From contig JAFRCW010000045.1 in the NCBI GenBank assembly GCA_017404145.1, positions 1 through 64,000 on the forward strand: DNA of 64,000 bases, read 5' to 3'. Source of the DNA: Ruminococcus sp. (GTDB lineage: Bacteria; Bacillota; Clostridia; Oscillospirales; Acutalibacteraceae). Shown in pieces: positions 49,159 through 56,367 of this stretch. How positions within the stretch are numbered: position 1 is the stretch's first letter; every line of letters begins with the position of its first letter. The position numbers were made by a program, and so were the translations under genes. The notes beneath the pieces were generated by a model, which had not been told where the DNA came from, ran no database searches, and saw only the letters and a program-made list of their open reading frames with translations.

Positions 49159-49422
49159 TCGGATGAAAACAGCATAGGCGAACGATATGCGGCACATTGT
49201 CTGCTGCAAAAGAATCGGTGATAACACAGCTGCGTCGAGGACGATTCCCATATTCGCACAGAAGATAACCCCTTTCCCCGATACTGCCAAGAAGGCAAAA
49301 AACGACAAATTCCGAAATTATAATTCTGTTTCAGAATTTTAGCAACCAATACATATGATAAAATAATATTTGTTACGGCAGTCTCAGCCGCAATGAAAAA
49401 TGACACTTAAGGAGAAATCAAA

Positions 49423-50079
49423 ATGAAATTTGAAAACGCTTACAAAGGCGTCAAGAGAATCTTCTCAGCGGAAATTCTCTCCCTGATCTATGCCGTCACG
49501 CTCGGCTGCGGTCTGATCTTCGGTTTAGCTACTTCAATAGCGGCTGCAGAAAGCAGCGAAGGCATTTTTGTGATTTTCGGCACTCTCTCGCTCGTTCTGA
49601 TGATCGGCGGCGGCGTCATCGGCATCATCGCTTTCATCCTCAAGATCGTCGGTATTTCCAATGCCGCCAAAGATGAACCCGCGTTCAGCACTGCCTTGGC
49701 GTTCATCTTTATCTCGATCGTTCTGCTCTGTACCAACGTGGTTTTCCAGACTGTCAGCCCGCTGGTTGCGGATATCTCCAACACTGTGGTAAAGTGCTGT
49801 GAGCTTGCCTGCACCCTTTTCATCATCCAGGGCGTCATCAATCTGGCAAACCGGTGCAACAATGCGGATATGGTTCGCAAGGGCAACAACATTTTCAAAG
49901 TCATCCTCGCCATCTATACGCTGATCATTATCGCACATATCATGGTCGCCATCTTCAGAGCAAACCCTGTGACCGCGTCTATTGCTCTGATCCTGATGAT
50001 CACCGCTATGGTGCTTGCCATCGTTCAGTATCTTATGTTCCTTTCTTTCCTCGCGAAAGCGAAAAAGATGCTCGCTTGA
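49423..50079 (+). CDS. Six-helix membrane protein of unknown function
   Basis: A 218-residue protein with about six hydrophobic segments and few charged loops; a Cys-rich stretch, VKCCELACTLF, lies near residues 125-135. I do not recognise the family. AAGGAG lies 9 nt before the ATG. It stands alone between the PrsW gene and a strong terminator. A small hairpin, AATTCTG-TTT-CAGAATT (49322-49338), lies upstream and may end the PrsW transcript. Confidence 0.75.
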   Translation: MKFENAYKGVKRIFSAEILSLIYAVTLGCGLIFGLATSIAAAESSEGIFVIFGTLSLVLMIGGGVIGIIAFILKIVGISNAAKDEPAFSTALAFIFISIVLLCTNVVFQTVSPLVADISNTVVKCCELACTLFIIQGVINLANRCNNADMVRKGNNIFKVILAIYTLIIIAHIMVAIFRANPVTASIALILMITAMVLAIVQYLMFLSFLAKAKKMLA

Positions 50080-50093
50080 TCAACCGATTTCTC

Positions 50094-50123
50094 AGCCGTC
50101 CGAATTTCGGACGGCTTTTTTTA
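50094..50123 (+). terminator. Strong terminator
   Basis: Stem AGCCGTCCGAA/TTCGGACGGCT of 11 bp with a minimal loop, then TTTTTTT. It ends the six-helix membrane protein gene 15 bp after its stop. Confidence 0.9.
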
Positions 50124-50177
50124 TACAAAACAGACAAAAACGCGCCGTGATCTTTGTGCGTTCTTCACGGCGTTCTT

Positions 50178-50187
50178 ATGGTATAAT
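50178..50187 (+). promoter_or_regulatory. Extended -10 promoter
   Basis: TATGGTATAAT has the TG-n-TATAAT form, about 42 nt before the ATG of the next gene; no good -35 is visible at 17 nt. An inverted repeat CGCCGTG/CACGGCG (50142-50172) lies just upstream. Confidence 0.6.
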
Positions 50188-50228
50188 ACATACAGATATC
50201 CCCTATCAAACCGCAAAGAGGAAACCGT

Positions 50229-51110
50229 ATGAAAAACCCGTTTAAAAAATGGAACAAAAAGCGTCAAGCAGAAGAAACGATCCCGCCTGTCACAGAGGAG
50301 CCTAAATCAGAACAGATCGCGGAAGAATCCGCCCCTCTTCCCGCGGACAAGTCCGGGGACGACGGCTTCACCGAATGGGCGCGCACCCAAACCCGCGGCG
50401 GGATCGAACGGCGCGAGCGCAACGATATTTTTGAAGCGTACTCGGTCTTCGGTACGGACACAGAGGGAAATCTTCTCGTCCGGCTCTATCACCGATATCC
50501 CGAACACGAAAAGGAATTCTCGCTCTCCTACAGCCGCAAACTCAGCTTTGAAGAATTCAACCGCAGGCTGCTCACAGAGCTCGACCGCGGCGATCTGAAA
50601 TTTTCAAAATACCTCTCCTGTATCGAAAAGGCTCATCCCGATAAGAACAGTGAGGCAGCCGGAGAGCTGAGCGAATCCGATGAAGCGATCCTGCGCGATT
50701 TCTGTGAAGCGGCGGATATCCTGCAAAACAAAACCTATCTGCATTCGGGAAGTGTGTTTCGCTGTGAGTGTGAGAGCGCGGTCGGCGCAGAGAGGCTCAA
50801 CCTGTGGTTTCGCAGACCTCTCCCCTATGACGCGCTTGACGAAGAGATCGGCGGCGTCAAAAAAGACCTCATCGACGGCTTTGACATTGACAATCTCTGG
50901 ATCATGGGCATCTTCAACCGTCTCAGAGAACGCTGCGGCAAAATACAGGTGTGGCGGCTGACCTCTGAATGGACGATCGAACAGGAATCGCTCTGTCTTT
51001 TTGCCGCACAGGAATTTCCCGGGCTCGGGGGCATTCTCCTTATCGCTGTGGGCGAGGCGGACAGCTTCAAACACTTCGGCTTCTACTCTCTCGACTTCTC
51101 CAAAAAATAA
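50229..51110 (+). CDS. Uncharacterised soluble protein, charged N terminus
   Basis: A 293-residue protein without signal peptide or membrane segments. Residues 1-45 are low-complexity and rich in Lys, Glu and Pro (MKNPFKKWNKKRQAEE). The remainder is acidic, with blocks such as AYSVFGTDTEGNLLVRLYHR and LSFEEFNRRLLTELDRGDL; the C-terminal part (about 190-293) contains three Trp-rich segments. I do not recognise a family. It has its own promoter, and a shared terminator with the convergent DUF296 gene. Confidence 0.75.
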   Translation: MKNPFKKWNKKRQAEETIPPVTEEPKSEQIAEESAPLPADKSGDDGFTEWARTQTRGGIERRERNDIFEAYSVFGTDTEGNLLVRLYHRYPEHEKEFSLSYSRKLSFEEFNRRLLTELDRGDLKFSKYLSCIEKAHPDKNSEAAGELSESDEAILRDFCEAADILQNKTYLHSGSVFRCECESAVGAERLNLWFRRPLPYDALDEEIGGVKKDLIDGFDIDNLWIMGIFNRLRERCGKIQVWRLTSEWTIEQESLCLFAAQEFPGLGGILLIAVGEADSFKHFGFYSLDFSKK

Positions 51111-51123
51111 ACGCACAATACAA

Positions 51124-51153
51124 AACCGCCTGCGCAATACAGGCGGTTACATT
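51124..51153. terminator. Bidirectional terminator
   Basis: Perfect 9-bp stem AACCGCCTG/CAGGCGGTT with a 7-nt loop; ACATTTTT follows on plus, TTTTGT on minus. It lies between two convergent genes. Confidence 0.85.
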
Positions 51154-51155
51154 TT

Positions 51156-51590
51156 TCATTCAAAGTCCCAGATGCGGATGCCGAGCTCTTCAACATATTT
51201 TCTGCCGATACAGCCCTCCGCGGGGGTCAGGACGATCTCTCCCGTCAGACCTATCGTCGCCTCCAGAAGATGACCGGAAAGGACCTCCGGTTTATTCCCC
51301 TCGCCGTGAAAAGCAAAGGACGCGTGGGCATGGATGTAGGGCTTGTCCTCATAAAACGTCACGTTGCCGTCTAAGGACACCAGCTCAAGCAGACAGTACA
51401 GCTCTCTCCGGCGGTAAACCTTGTGATCGAAGTCAAACACGCCGACTTTCGCGCTCTCACATCCGCCGATCCCCTGTATCTGCGCGGTTTTGATACGCTC
51501 CTTTTCACATACGCTGATCAGTGATCCTATGATCTCGTCGCCTTTGTCAAGACGTACATAATACTTTTCACCGAATTTTCTGTATTCCAT
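51156..51590 (-). CDS. PCC/DUF296 domain protein
   Basis: A 144-residue single PCC (DUF296) domain, a fold also found in plant AT-hook proteins and in bacterial stand-alone proteins. Typical features are RLDKGDEIIGSLISVC at the start, the IQGIGGCESAKVGVFD loop, and HAHASFAFHGEGNKPEVLSG with three His (about 96-112) that are a likely metal or ligand site. Bacterial members often trimerise; the function is not settled. The start was placed at MEYRKFGEKYY. A promoter with a perfect dyad in its spacer lies just upstream. Confidence 0.87.
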   Translation of the reverse strand: MEYRKFGEKYYVRLDKGDEIIGSLISVCEKERIKTAQIQGIGGCESAKVGVFDFDHKVYRRRELYCLLELVSLDGNVTFYEDKPYIHAHASFAFHGEGNKPEVLSGHLLEATIGLTGEIVLTPAEGCIGRKYVEELGIRIWDFE

Positions 51591-51634
51591 ACGCTTCTCC
51601 TTTGCTTTTACGTCGGTTTGTTTCCTGCCTTTAC

Positions 51635-51663
51635 AGTATATCACATCCGTGAGGATGTGTCAA
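51635..51663 (-). promoter_or_regulatory. Promoter with operator-like dyad in its spacer
   Basis: On the minus strand, TTGACA and TATACT with a 17-nt spacer. A perfect inverted repeat, CACATCC-GTGA-GGATGTG (51642-51659), almost exactly fills the space between the two boxes. A protein bound there would block RNA polymerase. Confidence 0.8.
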
Positions 51664-51684
51664 AACAAATTGGATCCTCTCTCC

Positions 51685-51713
51685 TTTACATTTTTCTGTT
51701 TCTGTAGTAAAAT
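51685..51713 (+). promoter_or_regulatory. Sigma-A promoter of the 82/149-residue gene pair
   Basis: TTTACA and TAAAAT with a 17-nt spacer, about 40 nt before the next ATG and divergent from the DUF296 promoter. Confidence 0.65.
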
Positions 51714-51756
51714 CATAGTAAACCATAACGCCTCCGCAGAATTCAGGTGACAGAAT

Positions 51757-52005
51757 ATGAAAAAGCTTCATTTATTTCATTCAGCAGGAAAAGACCGCCC
51801 GCGCAAGAGACGGTTCGAAACAGCTTCCTTCGATCCCGAAAAGCAGTATCCCGCGATCCGATGTTCCATCTGTACGGGAGAAAAGGTCGCGGGCTTTCGG
51901 AATAACGACGGCTCCTTTACGGAGGTCATGCTGATCCGTTCTCCCAAGGATGAGCAGGAGTTCAAAGAACTGTACGGCATCGATCAGCTCAAAACCGAAT
52001 ACTGA
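51757..52005 (+). CDS. Small conserved hypothetical protein (82 aa)
   Basis: An 82-residue basic protein starting MKKLHLFHSAGKDRPRKRR and containing FDPEKQYPAIRCSICTGEKV, GFRNNDGSFTEVMLIRSP and a C-terminal EFKELYGID. Small proteins of this pattern are, as far as I recall, widespread in gut Clostridia and sometimes carry a misleading aspartate dehydrogenase label; the sequence has no dehydrogenase fold. AGGTGA precedes the ATG. It is followed 17 nt later by the 149-residue gene, probably one transcript. Confidence 0.7.
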   Translation: MKKLHLFHSAGKDRPRKRRFETASFDPEKQYPAIRCSICTGEKVAGFRNNDGSFTEVMLIRSPKDEQEFKELYGIDQLKTEY

Positions 52006-52022
52006 GAATACGGAGCAATAAA

Positions 52023-52472
52023 ATGAATCTGAAACCATATGACGGAAAACGCGTCAGAATCTTTGAAAAAAACGGAGAGTGCTTTGAAGGGATCTGTGAC
52101 TACTGCGGCAAGGAATACTGCATGCATGAGTTCGGACAAGAGGAAGAGTGTCTGCAAATTGCTAACTTTCTGTTCTTTAAGAACAATATCCGAAGCGTCG
52201 AAGTGATCGAATCCTATCAAGATCCCTTCGGCAGTCTGGAGAAGTTGAATTTTCAAGACGGCGTCGACAGTATCGCCGATGAGCTGTTCTGTGAAGAAGA
52301 GGAGCACATCTTGCGTATGCTCAAATGTCTGACATACTCTCTGACGCCGGATCACGACAGCCGGCACATCGACAAAAAAGCGCTCGCCGAAATCCTGCTG
52401 GAATTGCGGGATACCGATATCAGCGACATTTGTCAAAAAGAAATCACAGCCATCCTCAAGCAATTAGGATGA
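52023..52472 (+). CDS. Hypothetical protein with SH3/LSM-like start
   Basis: A 149-residue acidic protein. The N-terminal 55 residues (PYDGKRVRIFEKNGECFEGI, CDYCGKEYCMHEFGQEEECL) look like a small strand barrel with a Cys/His cluster that could bind metal. The rest is helical, with SLTPDHDSRHIDKKALAEIL. No family recognised. It follows the 82-residue gene closely and is ended by a clear terminator. Confidence 0.7.
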   Translation: MNLKPYDGKRVRIFEKNGECFEGICDYCGKEYCMHEFGQEEECLQIANFLFFKNNIRSVEVIESYQDPFGSLEKLNFQDGVDSIADELFCEEEEHILRMLKCLTYSLTPDHDSRHIDKKALAEILLELRDTDISDICQKEITAILKQLG

Positions 52473-52502
52473 ACCTTCCTCCCATTATCATCACACAGTG
52501 AA

Positions 52503-52532
52503 ACCGCCTGTTTTCACAGGCGGCTTCTTTTA
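52503..52532. terminator. Terminator between convergent genes
   Basis: Stem ACCGCCTG/CAGGCGG with a 6-nt loop, then CTTCTTTTAT on the plus strand. It lies 30 bp past the 149-residue gene and before the stop of the opposing APTQ-repeat gene. Confidence 0.8.
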
Positions 52533-52570
52533 TGGGGGTTATCTATTCAAAATCAAGGAAGAAGGCTGTT

Positions 52571-53431
52571 TTACTGATAATCGCTGATCCCGGACAGATC
52601 GCTGATATTCAAAAGGCTGAGCTTGTCGCCGGGGATAGCGGGATAAGAACTGCCGGAATCGATGACGCCCTGCTTCCGGATGTCGACGCTGAGCTTGTTG
52701 TTATCGTCAACGATCACTGTGCCGTAGGAATAGCTGTTTTTATACGCTGTATAAAGGCAGAGGCAGCCGTTTTGATCGAGATAAGCGGTAGCGTGAGATG
52801 TGCTGATCTTGCCGAGGCTTGTCAGCTCGCTGTCGCCGATCATATAGATCTTATCATAGGCCTTTGCTTCATCCTTCCCATAGGACAGCACCAGCACTTT
52901 GCCCTCGATACCGTCTAGCTTGGTGACTGCGTAACCGTTCGCGCCGCTCGAAGTGATCACGTTTTTGAGAACTTCATAGGTGGTGGAGCCGGTCTCGACC
53001 TGAGTAGGCTCTTCGGTAGGCTGAGTCGGCTGCTCGGTGGGCTTCGGAGCGGGAGCTTCCGTAGGATCTGTAGGCTTCGGAGCAGGTGCCTGAGTCGGCG
53101 CTTGGGTCGGCGCTTGGGTCGGCGCTTGTGTGGGTTTCTGTGTCGGCGCCTGTGTAGGAGCCTGCGTGGGCTTTTGGGTCGGCTTTTGAGTCGGCGCCTG
53201 TGTGGGAGCTTGCGTAGCCTGCTCTGTGGGAGCGGTGGAAGCCGTCTCGGAAACGATCTGTGTCGCGGTCGTCGGAACGGAAGGCTCTTCTGCGTTTGCG
53301 CTGACGCAAGCAGTGATGACAACAGCGGAGGCTGCCGCTACGGTAGCGAGTACTAATGATGCGATGAGTATTTTAATATTGTTCTTTTTGGTATTGTCCT
53401 TTTTCATATGGTTCATATTGTTGTTCTTCAT
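52571..53431 (-). CDS. Exported protein with Pro/Thr/Gln repeat stalk
   Basis: A 286-residue exported protein. An N-terminal membrane anchor or signal segment (IKILIASLVLATVAAASAVV, about 18-40) is followed by a long stalk (about 55-155) of four-residue repeats, APTQ and KPTQ, then PKPTDPTEAP and further PT units. The C-terminal domain (about 160-286) is strand-rich: NGYAVTKLDGIEGKVLVLSY and YDKIYMIGDSELTSLGKIST. The stalk would span the cell wall and is likely glycosylated or simply extended; the terminal domain is of unknown function. AAAGGAGAG precedes the ATG. Its repeat number is likely to vary between strains. Confidence 0.8.
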   Translation of the reverse strand: MKNNNMNHMKKDNTKKNNIKILIASLVLATVAAASAVVITACVSANAEEPSVPTTATQIVSETASTAPTEQATQAPTQAPTQKPTQKPTQAPTQAPTQKPTQAPTQAPTQAPTQAPAPKPTDPTEAPAPKPTEQPTQPTEEPTQVETGSTTYEVLKNVITSSGANGYAVTKLDGIEGKVLVLSYGKDEAKAYDKIYMIGDSELTSLGKISTSHATAYLDQNGCLCLYTAYKNSYSYGTVIVDDNNKLSVDIRKQGVIDSGSSYPAIPGDKLSLLNISDLSGISDYQ

Positions 53432-53518
53432 GATGATCTCTCCTTTTCTTTTTGATGGAATCCTTTTTTTGATTGTTTCATCGTCTCGGATTTGTGTTTG
53501 TTTTTCCTCTCGACTGTG

Positions 53519-53547
53519 GCTATAGCATAACATACCCACTATGACAA
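53519..53547 (-). promoter_or_regulatory. Promoter of the repeat-stalk gene
   Basis: On the minus strand, TTGTCA and TATAGC with a 17-nt spacer, about 85 nt before the ATG. Confidence 0.55.
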
Positions 53548-53627
53548 GATAGGGACAAAAATACGGACAAATTTAATTTTTTTAAAAATTTTTTCAAAAG
53601 CCCTTTTTTCTGCCGTACAATCCGATA

Positions 53628-53656
53628 TTTACTTTTTGTGAAACGTCGTATATAAT
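53628..53656 (+). promoter_or_regulatory. Promoter of the alarmone synthetase gene
   Basis: TTTACT and TATAAT with a 17-nt spacer, about 35 nt before the chosen ATG. It probably also drives the two-component genes that follow. Confidence 0.72.
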
Positions 53657-53691
53657 AGGGATATGTGATCATTGGACGAAGGATGAAGCAT

Positions 53692-54300
53692 ATGAATGAA
53701 AAAGATTTGAAATTCTACGGTATCTACGCAAAGAGGCTGACAGAAATCGAACAGATCCTTTTCACAGAGATCCGCTCGATGCTCGACAGCGTCAGCACCG
53801 ATCCCGAGACCGCTCTCGCCGAGCATCTCAAAACTCGCATCAAGGATTCGGATAGTCTGAGAGAAAAGCTCAGAAGATTTGATCTTCCCGAGACCGCCCA
53901 AGCAGGGTTGAATCATCTCTCGGACATCGTTGGCGCGCGGATCATCACCCATTTCGTCGGCGACATCTATACCGTGCTGGATATGATCGAAAAAAGCGAC
54001 AAGTGGCAGCTCGTTGTCACGAAAGACTATATCGCCTCCCCGAAGCCCAACGGTTACCGCAGCCTGCACACACTCCTGCGTATGCCCTTCGGCTGCGGCG
54101 GTATTTCCACTATCGACGTTGAGATCCAGCTGCGTACCATCGCGCAGGATTGCTGGGCGAGTCTGGAGCATCAGCTCAAATATAAGAAAACCATCCACAA
54201 CACCAACCTGATCGTCAGCGAGCTCAAGCGGTGCGCCGACGAAATGGCGTCCACCGATCTCTCGATGCAGACCATCAGAGATCTGATCCGGAATACATAA
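53692..54300 (+). CDS. Small alarmone (p)ppGpp synthetase
   Basis: A 202-residue single RelA/SpoT synthetase domain without hydrolase or regulatory domains, of the YjbM/YwaC type. Key blocks: LSDIVGARIITHFVGDIY (about 83-100), the ATP/GDP-binding KDYIASPKPNGYRSLHTLL (about 112-130), the catalytic IDVEIQLRTIAQDCWASLEH (about 144-163) and QLKYKK. It should make (p)ppGpp in the cytoplasm from ATP and GDP or GTP. An ATG three codons upstream is also possible; the chosen one has GAAGG at 9 nt. It precedes the two-component pair by 13 nt on the same strand, so stress signalling genes are transcribed together. Confidence 0.92.
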   Translation: MNEKDLKFYGIYAKRLTEIEQILFTEIRSMLDSVSTDPETALAEHLKTRIKDSDSLREKLRRFDLPETAQAGLNHLSDIVGARIITHFVGDIYTVLDMIEKSDKWQLVVTKDYIASPKPNGYRSLHTLLRMPFGCGGISTIDVEIQLRTIAQDCWASLEHQLKYKKTIHNTNLIVSELKRCADEMASTDLSMQTIRDLIRNT

Positions 54301-54313
54301 AAGAGGAAACCAT

Positions 54314-54982
54314 ATGAAAATACTTTACGCGGAAGATGAAAGACAGCTCTCGGTAGCTGTCACGGAAATACTGAAAATGGAAGGCTTTGAGGTCACCTCT
54401 GTCTACGACGGCGCGCAGGCGCTGAACGCCGTCAGAAACGACTACTTTGACGCCGTAGTGCTGGATATTATGATGCCCGTCATGGACGGTATCGAGGTAC
54501 TGCAGAAAATGCGCGAGGAAGGAAACTACACCTCGGTGCTGATGCTGACCGCCAAGGCGACCGTCAACGACAGGATCACCGGTCTCTCCTCCGGCGCAGA
54601 CGACTATCTCTCGAAGCCCTTCGCGATGAAAGAGCTGGTCGCAAGACTCAACTCGATGATCCGACGCAACACCGGCTACCGTCACTCGATCATCAAAGCC
54701 GCCAATATCGAGCTGGACACCAACTCCTGTGAGCTGAAATCCGATAAGGGCAGTCTCAGGCTCAACAATACCGAAGCGGAGCTTCTCGCCTTCTTCATCA
54801 AAAACCCCGACGCTTTTCACACCGCATCCGAAATCAATATCCAGGTCTGGAGAGGAAAGGAAAGCCCCGAGAAGGCGCAGCTCTACGCCTTCTATCTGAA
54901 AAACAAGCTCAGACAGATCCACTCTGATCTGAATATCATCATTGAACAGGACGCTTATGCGCTCAAAGAGGAAACCATATGA
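54314..54982 (+). CDS. OmpR-family response regulator
   Basis: A 222-residue regulator. Receiver domain (1-118): MKILYAEDERQLSVAVTEIL with the acidic pair, phosphoacceptor Asp in VVLDIMMPVMDGIEV (about residue 51) and Lys in ADDYLSKPFAMKEL. Winged-helix DNA-binding domain (about 128-220): LRLNNTEAELLAFFIKNPDA and KNKLRQIHSDLNI. It is phosphorylated by the kinase encoded next, with which it overlaps by 4 nt. Target genes are unknown. Confidence 0.95.
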   Translation: MKILYAEDERQLSVAVTEILKMEGFEVTSVYDGAQALNAVRNDYFDAVVLDIMMPVMDGIEVLQKMREEGNYTSVLMLTAKATVNDRITGLSSGADDYLSKPFAMKELVARLNSMIRRNTGYRHSIIKAANIELDTNSCELKSDKGSLRLNNTEAELLAFFIKNPDAFHTASEINIQVWRGKESPEKAQLYAFYLKNKLRQIHSDLNIIIEQDAYALKEETI

Positions 54983-56226
54983 GAAAGCTGCGCAGAAAAA
55001 TCGTTCTCGCCGCCTTCGCCTCCACCGCGGTCATCTTTCTGCTGACGATCATCGTGATCGGATCGGTGCTTCATTTTCAGATGATACGCCGCGCAGATCT
55101 GATGACCGAAGTGATCGACGAATACGGAGACGCGATCCCGTCGAAAGAAACGCTGGCAAAATCAAAATCCGCCGTCAATCTCTACCTATATGACTTTGAC
55201 GAAGAAACCCGCTACAAAATGCGTTATTTCACCGTCAGCTACCGTGACGGTGAAGCGATAGCGGACACCAGCCATATCACCATCAGCTCCGACGATGCGA
55301 TCGATATCGCGGATCATATTTTGCTCGATTTTTCCTCCACGGGGTACTATCAGGACTATCGTTACCGTGTCTCCGAAAAGACCAACTCGGTCATCGCGCT
55401 CGACTGGTCGGCGGAGCTGGAATCGCTTCGCGCGATGATGCTGATGATCTCGCTGATCGCGGTTTTATTCGTCATCGCGATCACGATACTGTTCTACTTC
55501 TTCTCCAAACGCGTGGTGCGTCCCTTCGAAGAGAACGCCAAAATGCAGAAGCAGTTTATCACCGACGCGAGCCACGAGCTGAAGACCCCGCTCGCCATCA
55601 TCTCCGCGAATGCCGAGGTTCTCGCCTATAAGGACGGCGAAAACGAATGGATCAGCAATATCACCGAACAGGTGGAACGGATCGGCGGACTGATCAACGA
55701 GCTTTTGACCCTCAACCGTCTGGAGGAGATCGATCAGAACATCGATATCCGTTCCGTCGATCTGAGCAAAATCGCGGAGAATACCTGCGCCGACTTTGAA
55801 GAGGTTTTCAAAGCCAAAAACGCGGCGGTTACGAAAGAGATCGACGATAACGTCGTCATCAATGCCAATCCCGATCAGATGAAACGGCTCTTCTCCGTAC
55901 TGGTAGAAAACGCCGCCAAGTATGTCAGCGAAAGCGGCGCTTTTACTCTCAGGCTCAAAAAGGATCTGCGCCATACGACGCTCTCGGTATTCAACACCTG
56001 TGAGATCGACCCGAGCGTTGACTATAAGCTGTTGTTCGACCGCTTCTACCGTCCCGATCTCTCCCGCACCTCCCAGACAGGCGGTCACGGCATCGGACTC
56101 TCCATCGCCAAGCGTATCGCTGTTCTCCATAACGGCAACATCGAGGCAATCCCCCGCGACGACGGTCTGACCTTCAACGTCACCCTTTCCAACCGTCTGA
56201 AAGCCGACAAAAAAGAAATCTCGTAA
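54979..56226 (+). CDS. Sensor histidine kinase
   Basis: A 415-residue membrane kinase. Membrane segments at about 10-35 and 150-175 enclose an extracytoplasmic sensor of about 110 residues without a known domain. HisKA (about 185-245) has the phosphoaccepting His in FITDASHELKTPLAII; the ATPase domain (about 290-405) has DQMKRLFSVLVENAAKYV (N box) and TGGHGIGLSIAKRI (G box). It phosphorylates the regulator encoded just before it. The short size and OmpR partner match Firmicute systems that monitor the envelope. Confidence 0.95.
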   Translation: MRKLRRKIVLAAFASTAVIFLLTIIVIGSVLHFQMIRRADLMTEVIDEYGDAIPSKETLAKSKSAVNLYLYDFDEETRYKMRYFTVSYRDGEAIADTSHITISSDDAIDIADHILLDFSSTGYYQDYRYRVSEKTNSVIALDWSAELESLRAMMLMISLIAVLFVIAITILFYFFSKRVVRPFEENAKMQKQFITDASHELKTPLAIISANAEVLAYKDGENEWISNITEQVERIGGLINELLTLNRLEEIDQNIDIRSVDLSKIAENTCADFEEVFKAKNAAVTKEIDDNVVINANPDQMKRLFSVLVENAAKYVSESGAFTLRLKKDLRHTTLSVFNTCEIDPSVDYKLLFDRFYRPDLSRTSQTGGHGIGLSIAKRIAVLHNGNIEAIPRDDGLTFNVTLSNRLKADKKEIS

Positions 56227-56238
56227 TAACGTCAAAAG

Positions 56239-56265
56239 GGCTGACCGAAAAACGGTCAGCCTCTT
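56239..56265 (+). terminator. Terminator after the two-component pair
   Basis: Perfect 9-bp stem GGCTGACCG/CGGTCAGCC with a 5-nt loop, then TCTTTGTAT. Confidence 0.8.
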
Positions 56266-56333
56266 TGTATGATAATACCGGTTTCTAATATCGAATATAT
56301 TATAACAACCGTCTTTATATTTTTCTATACAGC

Positions 56334-56366
56334 AACAGCGCCGTATGCTTACGGCGCTGTTATTTC
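56334..56366. terminator. Hairpin at the end of the phosphorelay operon
   Basis: Perfect 12-bp stem AACAGCGCCGTA/TACGGCGCTGTT with a 4-nt loop, placed just beyond the stop of the hybrid kinase gene. T-runs are modest on both strands. Confidence 0.65.
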
Positions 56367-56367
56367 T

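Noticed and set aside
53096-53220. CRISPR-like array
   Set aside because: The short near-identical units are in-frame codons of APTQ/KPTQ protein repeats, with no spacers.
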